Below are positions 1-7,414 of a DNA stretch of 43,387 bases, piece by piece. The position numbers and the translations under genes are program-made. The stretch's first letter is position 1, and each line of letters begins with the position of its first letter. Source of the stretch: Betaproteobacteria bacterium. GTDB taxonomy: Bacteria; Pseudomonadota; Gammaproteobacteria; Burkholderiales; Casimicrobiaceae. Under the pieces are notes generated by a model. That model searched no databases. It was not told where the DNA came from and worked only from the letters and a program-made list of their open reading frames with translations. The stretch is from the NCBI GenBank assembly GCA_029884335.1, contig JAOUIA010000029.1, positions 1-43,387 of the forward strand, in the 5' to 3' direction.

Positions 1-36
1 CTGAACGAGCCCGCCCCCGACGACACCAGTCCATGA
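1..36 (+). CDS. 3' end of an unidentified upstream gene (partial)
   Basis: An open frame from base 1 ends at a TGA at 34-36 and encodes only LNEPAPDDTSP. Its stop overlaps the korA start in an ATGA junction (33-36), which is typical of translationally coupled genes, so it is probably the preceding gene of the kor operon. Eleven residues are too few to name it. In Thauera-type 2-oxoglutarate oxidoreductases a GltD-like electron-transfer subunit is found with korAB, so that is one possibility, purely from context. Confidence 0.5.
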   Translation: MNEPAPDDTSP

Positions 37-1928
37 ACGATACCGCCACGCTCTCCCGCCGCGCCGCCGCGCGCGACGCCATCCTGCTCGACGAGCACAT
101 CGTCGAGGTGATCAGCGACTCGGGCGCGGGCGCGCAGCGCTGCGGCCAGTCGCTCGGCGCCATCGCCGCGCGCACCGGCAACGGCATCTGGACCACCGAG
201 ATCATCCCCGCCGAGATCCAGCCGCCTGCGCGAAGCGTTGCGGGAGCCTCGGGCATCCGCATCCGGATGGGAAGCAGGCGCGTGACCAACGGCGGCGACG
301 AGACCGACCTCGTCGTCGCGTTCAACGAGCAGGTGCTCCTCGGCCGCGTGAAGGCGGGCGAGCTCAAGCCCGGCGCGCAAATCCTGCTCGAGAGCATGTG
401 GCGGGAGCACCGCGACCCGACCGTCGTCAAGTCGTACACCGAGACCGTCGCCAGCCTGCGCGAGTCGGGCTTCCGCGTCTACGAGGTGCCGCTGGAGAAG
501 GAGTGCCGCGCGCTGGTCGCCGACCCGCGCAAGGGCAAGAACATGTTCGTGCTGGGCGTGCTCTGCAGCATCTACAGCTTCGAGCCCAAGCTCGGCCGCG
601 AGCAGGTCGCGCTCACGTTCGGCAAGAAGGAGAGCAAGGTCGTCACGGTGAACCAGGGCCTGTTCGACGCCGGCTACGCGTGGGCGGCGGCGAACCTCGA
701 TTTCCAGTACCGCATCCCCGCCGTGAAGACGACCGTGCCGCAGATCGTCGTCAACGGCAACACCGCGCTGGCGCTGGGCGTGCTCGCCTCGGGGATGGAC
801 ATCTGCGCGATGTACCCGATCACGCCGGCGACCTCGGCTTCGCACTTCCTCTCCGACGTGTTCGAGAAGGTCGGCGGCATCGTTCACCAGGCGGAGGACG
901 AGATCGCCGCCTGCGCGTTCGCCATCGGCGCCTCCTACGCCGGGAAGTGCGCGGTGACGATCACGTCGGGCCCCGGCTACTCGCTCAAGCAGGAGGGCAT
1001 CGGGCTCGCCGTGATGGCCGAAATCCCGCTGGTCGTGGTCAACGTGCAGCGCGGCGGGCCGTCGACCGGCCAGCCCACCAAGGTGGAGCAGGGCGACCTG
1101 CTCACCACGGTGTACGGCAGCCACGGCGACGCCCCGAAGGTGGTGCTGGCCGTGTCCGACATCGAGGACTGCTTCTACGCGATGATCACCGCGCGCCGCA
1201 TCGCAGAGGCGTTCAACGCCGTCGTCGTCGTGCTCTCGGACGCGAGCCTCGCCACCGCGCAGCAGCCGTTCCCGCGCCCGGCGTTCGACCCCGAGTGGCT
1301 GGCCCCGCCGGTCGACCAGACGCCGGTGCCGCGCGGGCAGAAGCCCTACGACTGGGACAAGCTGACCGGCATCGCGCGCCGCTTCGTGCCCGGCCAGCCG
1401 GACGGCATGCACACGGTGACCGGGCTCGCGCACGACCGTGCCAGCAAGGTCGCCTACGACCCCGAGATCAACGAGGAGGGCCTGCGCCACCGCAGCCTCA
1501 AGATCGCCGCGCTGCAGAAGACGCTGAAGACGCCGCAGGTGTTCGGCGATCCCGAAGGCGACCTGCTCGTCGTGGGCTGGGGCAGCACGAAGGGCGTCAT
1601 CGAGGAGGCCGTCGGCCGGCTGCGCGACGAGGGGCTCAGGGTGTCGTCGCTGCACCTCACGTTCCTGCAGCCGATGGCGCCCGGCATCGGCGAGATCCTG
1701 CGCCGCTTCAAGCGGGTGATGTCCATCGAGGGCAACTGGTCCGACGAATTGAAGGACGAGCTGATCGACGCCGACAACCGGCGCTACTCGGCGCTGGCGA
1801 TGATGCTGCGCTCGCGCTACCTCGTCGACGTCGATTGCTGGTCGCAGTCGCGCGGCCAGCCGATCAAGCCGTCGTCGGTCGTGCAGGTGCTGCGCGACAA
1901 GCTCGCGGCGCCTGCGACCGCCGCATGA
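33..1928 (+). CDS. korA: 2-oxoacid:ferredoxin oxidoreductase, fused gamma-alpha subunit (KorA-like)
   Basis: With KorB it should oxidatively decarboxylate a 2-oxoacid, most likely 2-oxoglutarate, to the acyl-CoA while reducing ferredoxin in the cytoplasm. The 631-residue protein has the gamma (CoA-side) domain first, roughly residues 25-200, then the pyrimidine-binding alpha domain starting near 245 with the signature YPITP at 261-265, and a C-terminal domain II near 510-620. This gamma-alpha fusion and length match KorA of Mycobacterium and related aerobes. The ATG at 33 sits in an ATGA overlap with the preceding stop. korB follows after 157 nt that hold a palindromic repeat. Substrate specificity (2-oxoglutarate against pyruvate or branched-chain oxoacids) cannot be settled by reading. 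Confidence 0.88.
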   Translation: MNDTATLSRRAAARDAILLDEHIVEVISDSGAGAQRCGQSLGAIAARTGNGIWTTEIIPAEIQPPARSVAGASGIRIRMGSRRVTNGGDETDLVVAFNEQVLLGRVKAGELKPGAQILLESMWREHRDPTVVKSYTETVASLRESGFRVYEVPLEKECRALVADPRKGKNMFVLGVLCSIYSFEPKLGREQVALTFGKKESKVVTVNQGLFDAGYAWAAANLDFQYRIPAVKTTVPQIVVNGNTALALGVLASGMDICAMYPITPATSASHFLSDVFEKVGGIVHQAEDEIAACAFAIGASYAGKCAVTITSGPGYSLKQEGIGLAVMAEIPLVVVNVQRGGPSTGQPTKVEQGDLLTTVYGSHGDAPKVVLAVSDIEDCFYAMITARRIAEAFNAVVVVLSDASLATAQQPFPRPAFDPEWLAPPVDQTPVPRGQKPYDWDKLTGIARRFVPGQPDGMHTVTGLAHDRASKVAYDPEINEEGLRHRSLKIAALQKTLKTPQVFGDPEGDLLVVGWGSTKGVIEEAVGRLRDEGLRVSSLHLTFLQPMAPGIGEILRRFKRVMSIEGNWSDELKDELIDADNRRYSALAMMLRSRYLVDVDCWSQSRGQPIKPSSVVQVLRDKLAAPATAA

Positions 1929-1950
1929 CCCGCGTTCCACCCCGCTGCTT

Positions 1951-2030
1951 CGTCGTCCCCGCGAAGGCGGGGACCCAGCGTCTTCCGGTCGCAACGACGC
2001 TGGATTCCCGCCTTCGCGGGAATGACGATG
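1951..2030. repeat. Palindromic intergenic repeat with dRS3-like core, between korA and korB
   Basis: Two arms of about 30 nt face each other: a CGTCGTCCCCGCGAAGGCGG-type arm and its imperfect complement ending in GGGAATGACGATG. The right arm contains ATTCCC-N8-GGGAAT at 2004-2023, the pattern of the neisserial dRS3 repeat. The same family recurs at 20347-20452 and 27206-27305. Inside an operon the hairpin could stabilise or attenuate the transcript. Confidence 0.8.
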
Positions 2031-2085
2031 TGGAGTTGCGCGCCCTCTGCAGATCGCGCGGCGATCGGCAGTTCCGGAGACTCTC

Positions 2086-3072
2086 ATGACGATGCCCGTC
2101 ACCCAGTGCCTCATCAAGCTGCACGAGGCGCACCACCAGCTCGAGGACTACCAGGGCGGCGTGCCGCGCTGGTGCAGCGGCTGCGGCGACAACGCGATCC
2201 TGACCGCGGTGCAGCGGCTGTGCCGCGACGAGGACCTGGCGCCCGAGCGCACGGTGTTCGTCTCCGGCATCGGCTGCTCGTCGCGCTTCCCGCACTACAT
2301 GAAGACCTACGGGTTCCACGGCATCCACGGCCGCGCGTTCCCGATCGCGCAGGGCGTCAAGATGGCGCGCCCCGACCTCGCGGTGTTCGTCAACACCGGC
2401 GACGGCGACTGCTGCAGCATCGGCGCGGCGCACTGGATCCACGCCATCCGCTACAACATGAACCTGACGGTGATCCTGCACGACAACCAGGTGTACGGGC
2501 TCACCAAGAAGCAGGCCTCGCCGACGTCGCCGATCGGCATGAAGAGCAACACGACGCCGCGCGGCAGCTACCTCGAGGCGATGAACCCGCTCACCGTCAC
2601 GCTGGGCGTGACCAACGTGTCGTTCGTCGCCCAGGCGGTCGACTGGATCCCCGAGCTGCTCTACGACATCATCCGCAAGGCCTACCTGCACCGCGGATTC
2701 TCGTTCGTCCGCATCATCCAGCGCTGCCCCGAGTGGCTGCCCAAGCAGTTCGAGCCGTGGCTGCACGACCCCGGCAAGACGCTGCTGCTCACGCACCGCG
2801 ACGGCCTCGCGATCTCGCCGGAGCTCGCGCGCACCTACCGCAACCAGATCGAGCACGACCCGCTCGACATGAACCGCGCCCGCGAGATCGCCTCCGCGAC
2901 CGACCCGATCCCCGTCGGCATCCTCTACCGCAACCCGTCGGTGCCCTGCTACGAGGACCTGCACGGCGTAGGCGAGGTGCGCACGGCCGAGCAGGTGCGC
3001 GCGGGGCTGGAAGCCGAGTTCGACAAGGTCACGGTGTGGCCGCAGGACGACGGCGCGCGCGCCGCGGCGTAG
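2086..3072 (+). CDS. korB: 2-oxoacid:ferredoxin oxidoreductase beta subunit (KorB-like)
   Basis: This is the thiamine-diphosphate-binding partner of KorA. Visible signatures are the early WCSGCGDN segment (about residues 29-36), GIGCSSRFPHY, the TPP/Mg motif beginning GDGD at 105-108, and HDNQVYGLTKKQASPTS, which is characteristic of the 2-oxoglutarate/KorB branch. At 328 residues it is a normal length for a KorB. The ATG at 2086 follows GGAGA at 2076-2080; a second in-frame ATG at 2092 is an alternative. The next gene begins 28 nt downstream. KorB subunits of this type carry no 8-Fe ferredoxin domain, so a separate electron acceptor is needed, and the next gene offers one. Confidence 0.9.
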   Translation: MTMPVTQCLIKLHEAHHQLEDYQGGVPRWCSGCGDNAILTAVQRLCRDEDLAPERTVFVSGIGCSSRFPHYMKTYGFHGIHGRAFPIAQGVKMARPDLAVFVNTGDGDCCSIGAAHWIHAIRYNMNLTVILHDNQVYGLTKKQASPTSPIGMKSNTTPRGSYLEAMNPLTVTLGVTNVSFVAQAVDWIPELLYDIIRKAYLHRGFSFVRIIQRCPEWLPKQFEPWLHDPGKTLLLTHRDGLAISPELARTYRNQIEHDPLDMNRAREIASATDPIPVGILYRNPSVPCYEDLHGVGEVRTAEQVRAGLEAEFDKVTVWPQDDGARAAA

Positions 3073-3100
3073 GGCACAGCACAAACAGGACGTCAGGACC

Positions 3101-5326
3101 ATGGACACGGTCGCGCGATTCGACGAACAGCGGCTCTTCTTCTCGACGGGCCGGCGCCACGGCGAAGGCCTCGACGCGGTCGACGGGCTGGGTTTGCGCC
3201 CGGCGCTGCTCGCGGGCTACCGCGACCTCGCGCGCCTGCGCTACGACTACCCGGTCGTGCTGGTCGGCACCGGGCGCGACGCCGGCGAGGTGCGCGCGCT
3301 CTCTTCGGTGATCGACGACGTGCTGCGCGAAGTGGCGCCGCGCGGGCTCGAGGGCGAGAAGCTGCGCAAGCACGTGCTGCGGCTCGAGCGCGAGATCCGC
3401 GCGCTGACCGCGAGCGGCGCGCGCCGCACGCTCGCCGAGCTTTGGGGGGAGGCGGCGCAGCGGCTCGCTTCGCCGCGCGACCCGTCGGCGCAGGAGGTGC
3501 TGGCCGGCATCGGCGACAAGCTCGACCTCGACGGCTGGGTGGCCGACTGCGACGCGGGCATGCCCGCCGACGTGGTGACGCACCTCTGGCAGGCCGCGCA
3601 GAAGCGCAAGGCGAAGGCGTTCCGCCGCCTGGTCGACCGCCTCGTGGTGCGCCTCTCCGACATCCTGCGCGCCGCGTTCATCCAGTCCGCCGTCGGCCGC
3701 CAGCCGGAGACGCTGCGCGCGACGCTCGGCGGCTCGTACAAGGACGCGTTCGACTTCGGCGCCATGTCGAAGCTGCTGACGCGCAACGTGCCGCACGACG
3801 AGCTGCCGCCGGCACGCCGGCAACGCATCGAGTGGGCGCTGCAGGTGCTGCAAACGCAGCCGTTCTACGTCGACGAGCACCTCGCGGGGCGCCCCGGGGT
3901 TCCCGAGCAGCTCGCGTTCCGGTTCACCGACTGCGCGTCGGCGGCCGAGGCCTGCCGCGCGCGGCTGCCGAAGCTCGCCGAGGTCGTGAAGGCGATCGCG
4001 ATCGCCGAGCTCGAGGCCGACGGCCGCTACGCCGACGCGAAGCACGACCCGTTCTTCGCCCACTTCGACGAGAGCGCGCTGACCCCCGAGGACGTCGTGC
4101 TGTTCCCCGACTACCTCGTGTGCATCCCCGCCGGCGAGAACGACGCGCCGCGCAACGCGGGCCTGATGGACATCCTCTCGGCGGGGCTGCCGGTGAAGGT
4201 CCTCGTGGAGACGACGGACCTCGTCGAGGAGGCGTCCGCGGGCGCGGGCCACTTCCCGTTCGGCGTGCGCGCTGCGCGGCTCGCCAACACGGCGACGGGG
4301 CTGGGCGGCGTGTACGTCGTGCAGACGGCGGCGTCAAACCTCTACGCGATGCGCGAGCGCGTCGCCAAGGCCTTCGCGCACCACGGCGCGGGGCTGTTCA
4401 GCGTCTATGTGGGGACGGGCGCGGAGGGCGCGCTGCCGACGTACCTGGCGGCCGCGGCGGCGATGGAGTCGCGTGCGTTCCCCGCGTTCGCGTACGACCC
4501 GCACGCGGGCGCCACGCAGGCGGCGCGCTTCGCGCTCGAGGACAACCCGCAGCCCGAGGCCGACTGGCCGGTCGAGCCGCTCGAGTACGCCGACGAGGCG
4601 CTGCAGCGCGTGCGGCAGGAGATGCCGTTCACCATCGCCGACTTCATGCTCTGCGACCGCCGTTACGCGTCGCACTTCGCGCGCATCCCGCGCGAGCGCT
4701 GGAACGACGCGATGGTGCCCGCCGACGAGTGGCTCGCGCTGGACGCGAAGCGCGCCGGCGACAAGGTGCCCTACGTGCTGGCGGTCGACGGCGAGGACGT
4801 CCTGCAGCGCGTGATCGCCGACTCGCGGCTCATGCAGACGGTGGTGCGCTACCGGACGTTCTGGCACCGGCTGCAGGAGCAGGGCGGCATCCACAACTCG
4901 CACGCCGAGATCCTGCTCGCGCGCGAGAAGGCGAAGTGGGAGGAGGCGCGGGCGAAGGAGCGCGAGGAGCCCGCGCCGGGTTCAGCGCCGGCCGCCGCGG
5001 CGGCTCCGGCGACCGCCCCCGCCGCCGGCAAGGCGGCCGAGCCGCCGGCCCCGGAGCCCGCCGAGCCGCAGCGCAATCCCGACGAGGCGTGGATCGAGAC
5101 CTCGCGCTGCCCGAGCTGCAACGAGTGCCAGAACATCAACGACAGGATGTTCAAGTACAACGAGAACAAGCAGGCCTACATCGCCGACGTCAACGCCGGG
5201 ACCTACCGGCAGCTCGTCGAGGCGGCCGAGATCTGCCAGGTGGCGATCATCCATCCGGGCAAGCCGCGCAACCCCAACGAGCCGGGGCTCGCGGAACTCG
5301 TGGAGCGCGCCAAGGCCTTCCTGTAG
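3101..5326 (+). CDS. Large kor-linked protein of unknown function with C-terminal one-cluster ferredoxin domain
   Basis: I do not recognise the whole protein (741 residues). The last 75 or so residues look like a single [4Fe-4S] ferredoxin: Cys670-x2-Cys673-x2-Cys676 and a remote Cys712 in EICQVAIIHPG. An Ala/Pro-rich linker (about 625-660) precedes it. The region near 340-580 has the order of elements of the C-terminal TPP domain of pyruvate:ferredoxin oxidoreductases (a strand before LPVKVLV, then VYVVQTA, then FPAFAYDP where PFOR has a YRYNP-like segment), but no GDG...N cofactor motif is seen. The N-terminal 300 residues are helical and charged. It is 28 nt after korB on the same strand, so it probably serves KorAB as electron carrier or assembly factor. 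The PFOR resemblance is inferred by eye. Confidence 0.75.
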   Translation: MDTVARFDEQRLFFSTGRRHGEGLDAVDGLGLRPALLAGYRDLARLRYDYPVVLVGTGRDAGEVRALSSVIDDVLREVAPRGLEGEKLRKHVLRLEREIRALTASGARRTLAELWGEAAQRLASPRDPSAQEVLAGIGDKLDLDGWVADCDAGMPADVVTHLWQAAQKRKAKAFRRLVDRLVVRLSDILRAAFIQSAVGRQPETLRATLGGSYKDAFDFGAMSKLLTRNVPHDELPPARRQRIEWALQVLQTQPFYVDEHLAGRPGVPEQLAFRFTDCASAAEACRARLPKLAEVVKAIAIAELEADGRYADAKHDPFFAHFDESALTPEDVVLFPDYLVCIPAGENDAPRNAGLMDILSAGLPVKVLVETTDLVEEASAGAGHFPFGVRAARLANTATGLGGVYVVQTAASNLYAMRERVAKAFAHHGAGLFSVYVGTGAEGALPTYLAAAAAMESRAFPAFAYDPHAGATQAARFALEDNPQPEADWPVEPLEYADEALQRVRQEMPFTIADFMLCDRRYASHFARIPRERWNDAMVPADEWLALDAKRAGDKVPYVLAVDGEDVLQRVIADSRLMQTVVRYRTFWHRLQEQGGIHNSHAEILLAREKAKWEEARAKEREEPAPGSAPAAAAAPATAPAAGKAAEPPAPEPAEPQRNPDEAWIETSRCPSCNECQNINDRMFKYNENKQAYIADVNAGTYRQLVEAAEICQVAIIHPGKPRNPNEPGLAELVERAKAFL

Positions 5327-5336
5327 GAGCGGCGGC

Positions 5337-5358
5337 CACGCCGCCGAATGGCGGCGTG
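5337..5358. terminator. Hairpin between converging genes, possible bidirectional terminator
   Basis: CACGCCGCC at 5337-5345 pairs perfectly with GGCGGCGTG at 5350-5358 across a GAAT loop. It lies 11 nt after the stop of the kor-linked gene and before the stop of the HNH gene on the other strand. There is no T-run, so it may be only a repeat hairpin. Confidence 0.4.
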
Positions 5359-5396
5359 CGGCCAGACGGGGTTCGCGAGCAACGACCCCGCCGGGG

Positions 5397-5768
5397 CTAC
5401 CGGCGCTTGAGGAGCTCTTCGAGGCTGGCGAACGGGCGGTGGGTCGCGGGCGCCACCTCGTCCTCCGCCGGAGCGGCACGGCCGTCGTTGTCGTGCTCGC
5501 GGGCGTGCTCGTTCTCGTGGCAGTACACGCACAGCAGCTCCCAGTTGCTGCCGTCGGCGGGGTTGTGATGGTGGTTGCCGTCGCGATGGTGGACGGTCAG
5601 CAGCTGCAGGCTGGCCCGGTCGAACTCGCGCGCGCAGCGCGTGCAGATCCAGGGCAGCAGGCGCAGCGCCCGGTCGCGGTACGTCTTCGCCCGCTCGTCG
5701 GCTTCGCGGCGCGCCTGCGCCACGATGCGGTCGAGTCGTTCGGGGTCCGGCGTTCGGCGAGTCGGCAT
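5397..5768 (-). CDS. yajD: HNH nuclease family protein, YajD-like
   Basis: A 123-residue protein with the treble-clef HNH fold: a first CTRC pair, then TVHHRDGNHHHNP with the paired histidines and Asn, then ELLCVYCHENEH with the second CxxCH pair. This order and the short length match E. coli YajD, whose role is not established. I start at the ATG at 5768 (MPTRRTPDPERL); the open frame continues upstream to 6026 but that extension is made of repeat sequence and is unlikely to be translated. It converges on the kor operon and diverges from the ypfH-like gene. Confidence 0.8.
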   Translation of the reverse strand: MPTRRTPDPERLDRIVAQARREADERAKTYRDRALRLLPWICTRCAREFDRASLQLLTVHHRDGNHHHNPADGSNWELLCVYCHENEHAREHDNDGRAAPAEDEVAPATHRPFASLEELLKRR

Positions 5769-5926
5769 GCCGCGCAGCGGTCGGGGATCGCAGAGGGAAG
5801 GGTGGCGTACGCCGGCATCGCCGTCAATCCGCGAACCCGCCTCCCGGCGCCCGCGTCGAGGCGCTAGACTTGCCCGCACCTGATTGGCGATGAATCTCAG
5901 CTGGTGTCCTTGTGGCGAACTCCGCA

Positions 5927-6011
5927 CCCTCACCCCGACCCTCTCCCGCAAGCGGGAGAGGGAGCAGTGCCCCCTCTCCCCCGGTACCGGGGGAGAGGGT
6001 TGGGGTGAGGG
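5927..6011. repeat. Nested palindromic repeat (CCCTCACCCC ... GGGGTGAGGG)
   Basis: The outer arms CCCTCACCCC (5927-5936) and GGGGTGAGGG (6002-6011) enclose two inner hairpins, CCTCTCCCGC-AAGC-GGGAGAGG and CCCTCTCCCCC-GGTACC-GGGGGAGAGGG. This type of three-part palindrome is a common intergenic repeat in Gammaproteobacteria and Betaproteobacteria. It occupies the 292-nt divergent region between the HNH and esterase genes, where I see no other clear signal. Confidence 0.75.
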
Positions 6012-6060
6012 GGTGCCGCAATGCACGGCTGCTGAACTTCATCGCTGGTCAGGTGCCCGC

Positions 6061-6804
6061 ATGATCCTCGACGAGGTCCTGCACCTCCTGCCTCGCGTCG
6101 GGGCGCCCACGCCGCTCTTCATCCACCTGCACGGCGTGGGCGCGAGTGCGCTGGCGATGACGCCGATCGCCGACCGCTTCGCGCAGGTGTGGCCGCAGTC
6201 GGGGCACCTGATGCCGGACGGCTTCGCGCCGTCGGATCTCGCGCCGCGCGGCCGTCAGTGGTTCTCCATGCTCGACGTCACGGAGGAGAACCGTCCCGAG
6301 CGCGTGGGTGCAGTGCTGCCGCGACTCGCCGCGTTCGTGCGCGACGCCCAGGCGGCGCTGGGCGTGGCGGCGCCTGCCACGGCGCTGGTCGGCTACTCCC
6401 AGGGGGCGATCCTGGCGCTCGAATTCGCGCAGGCGTTTCCCGCGCTGGTCGGCCGGGTCGTCGCGATCGCGGGCCGCTATGCCGCGCTGCCGGAAGACGC
6501 ACCGTTGGCGGTCGTTCACCTGGTCCACGGCAAGGAGGACCGCGCGGTTCCCGCGCGCCACGCTGTCGACGCGGCGACGCGCCTGATCGCGCTGGGAGCC
6601 GACGTGACCGCCGACGTCGTGCCCGGGGTCGGCCACGAGCCCCATCCCGCGCTCGTCGAGGCCGCCATCGGCCACCTGCAGACGTTCCTGCCGCGCCGCG
6701 TCTGGGCGCAGGCGCTGGCCGACGCGCCGCTCATGGCCACGCGCGCCGACAGCCGCGCGCTCGATCGTCCGGTCGCGCCGCCTGCCGCCAACGACCCCGC
6801 GTAG
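6061..6804 (+). CDS. ypfH: YpfH-family carboxylesterase (alpha/beta hydrolase)
   Basis: A 247-residue serine hydrolase of the phospholipase/carboxylesterase group. The nucleophile lies in GYSQG, the acid in HGKEDRAVP and the histidine in GVGHEPHP. The family-specific GRQWFS and TEENRPERV segments closely follow E. coli YpfH (GRQWFS, TEDNRQARV), an esterase active on short acyl esters. No signal peptide, so cytoplasmic. The ATG at 6061 is the first start that leaves out the palindromic repeat; the longer frame from 5884 would translate the repeat. The last 40 residues extend beyond the usual fold and look disordered. Confidence 0.85.
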   Translation: MILDEVLHLLPRVGAPTPLFIHLHGVGASALAMTPIADRFAQVWPQSGHLMPDGFAPSDLAPRGRQWFSMLDVTEENRPERVGAVLPRLAAFVRDAQAALGVAAPATALVGYSQGAILALEFAQAFPALVGRVVAIAGRYAALPEDAPLAVVHLVHGKEDRAVPARHAVDAATRLIALGADVTADVVPGVGHEPHPALVEAAIGHLQTFLPRRVWAQALADAPLMATRADSRALDRPVAPPAANDPA

Positions 6805-6890
6805 CCCCGGACCGGTCCGCCCCCGACATCCGGCGCAGGAAGCCCGACGGGGGGCCGGTCAGGCGCGCCTGGCATGAAACACGCTTCGGA

Positions 6891-6931
6891 TTGACGCCCG
6901 TCAAGCACGTTCCCCGCTTGCCCGCTAGGAT
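6891..6931 (+). promoter_or_regulatory. FNR/CRP-type palindrome and -10 hexamer upstream of the cus operon
   Basis: TTGAC-GCCC-GTCAA (6891-6904) is a perfect 5-bp inverted repeat close to the FNR-family consensus TTGAT-N4-ATCAA. A TAGGAT hexamer (6926-6931) follows after 21 nt, within 1 nt of class II activator geometry; transcription would start near 6938, about 23 nt before the first gene. A second inverted repeat, CAAGC-N9-GCTTG (6902-6920), overlaps it and could be a metal-regulator site instead. The same arrangement precedes nuoA. Confidence 0.4.
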
Positions 6932-6960
6932 CGGGGTCGGATTTCCGGCAAACTTTGCAC

Positions 6961-7344
6961 ATGGTGCAGCGCCGCCTACATCGCCGCCTGGTCGCCTGGC
7001 TCGTCGCGTTCTGCGTGGTCTTCGCGCAGTCGGCGGCCATCGCCTACGCGTGCCAGCGGGATGCGTTGCCGGATGCCGGCGCCGTGCCCTGCGCCGCGCA
7101 CCTCGCGCAGCAGGTGCCCGACGACGATGCGAAGCTCGCCGGCGGCAACGTCTGCGAAGTGCACTGCCAAGTGGCGTCGCTGCCCGATGCGGGTTCGGCC
7201 GACGTCCCGGCGCCCGATGCGGTCGTGGCCTGGCAACTGCCGCTGCAACCGGTTGCGCTCGCGCCGGCCGCTCCCGTTGCGGACCTCGAGGCGAAGAGCG
7301 CCTCTCCGCCGCCGCGCACGCTGTACGCCCGCCTGCTGATCTGA
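6961..7344 (+). CDS. Small exported Cys/His protein heading the cus operon, function unknown
   Basis: A 127-residue protein with an N-terminal hydrophobic segment (about residues 12-31, ending AIAYAC) that reads as a signal peptide or membrane anchor. The mature part has a few Cys and His residues (CQRD, PCAAH, CEVHCQ) that could bind metal, then a Pro/Ala-rich tail ending PPPRTLYARLLI. I know no named family. It begins the efflux operon 70 nt before cusC and right after the proposed promoter, which suggests a periplasmic metal-handling role. ATG at 6961 is chosen; a TTG at 6955-6956 region is in the open frame but less likely. No clear Shine-Dalgarno is visible. Confidence 0.6.
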   Translation: MVQRRLHRRLVAWLVAFCVVFAQSAAIAYACQRDALPDAGAVPCAAHLAQQVPDDDAKLAGGNVCEVHCQVASLPDAGSADVPAPDAVVAWQLPLQPVALAPAAPVADLEAKSASPPPRTLYARLLI

Positions 7345-7414
7345 CCTCCGGCTGAACGAGTCTTCGCCGGCGCCTGCGCGCCGGTCGCGTTCGATCGTCC
7401 AGCAGGAGGTTGCC

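Noticed and set aside
5769-6026. N-terminal extension of the HNH gene
   Set aside because: It would translate the palindromic repeat; the family length is reached from the ATG at 5768.
5884-6060. N-terminal extension of the YpfH-like gene
   Set aside because: Also reads through the repeat, and homology begins at the ATG at 6061.
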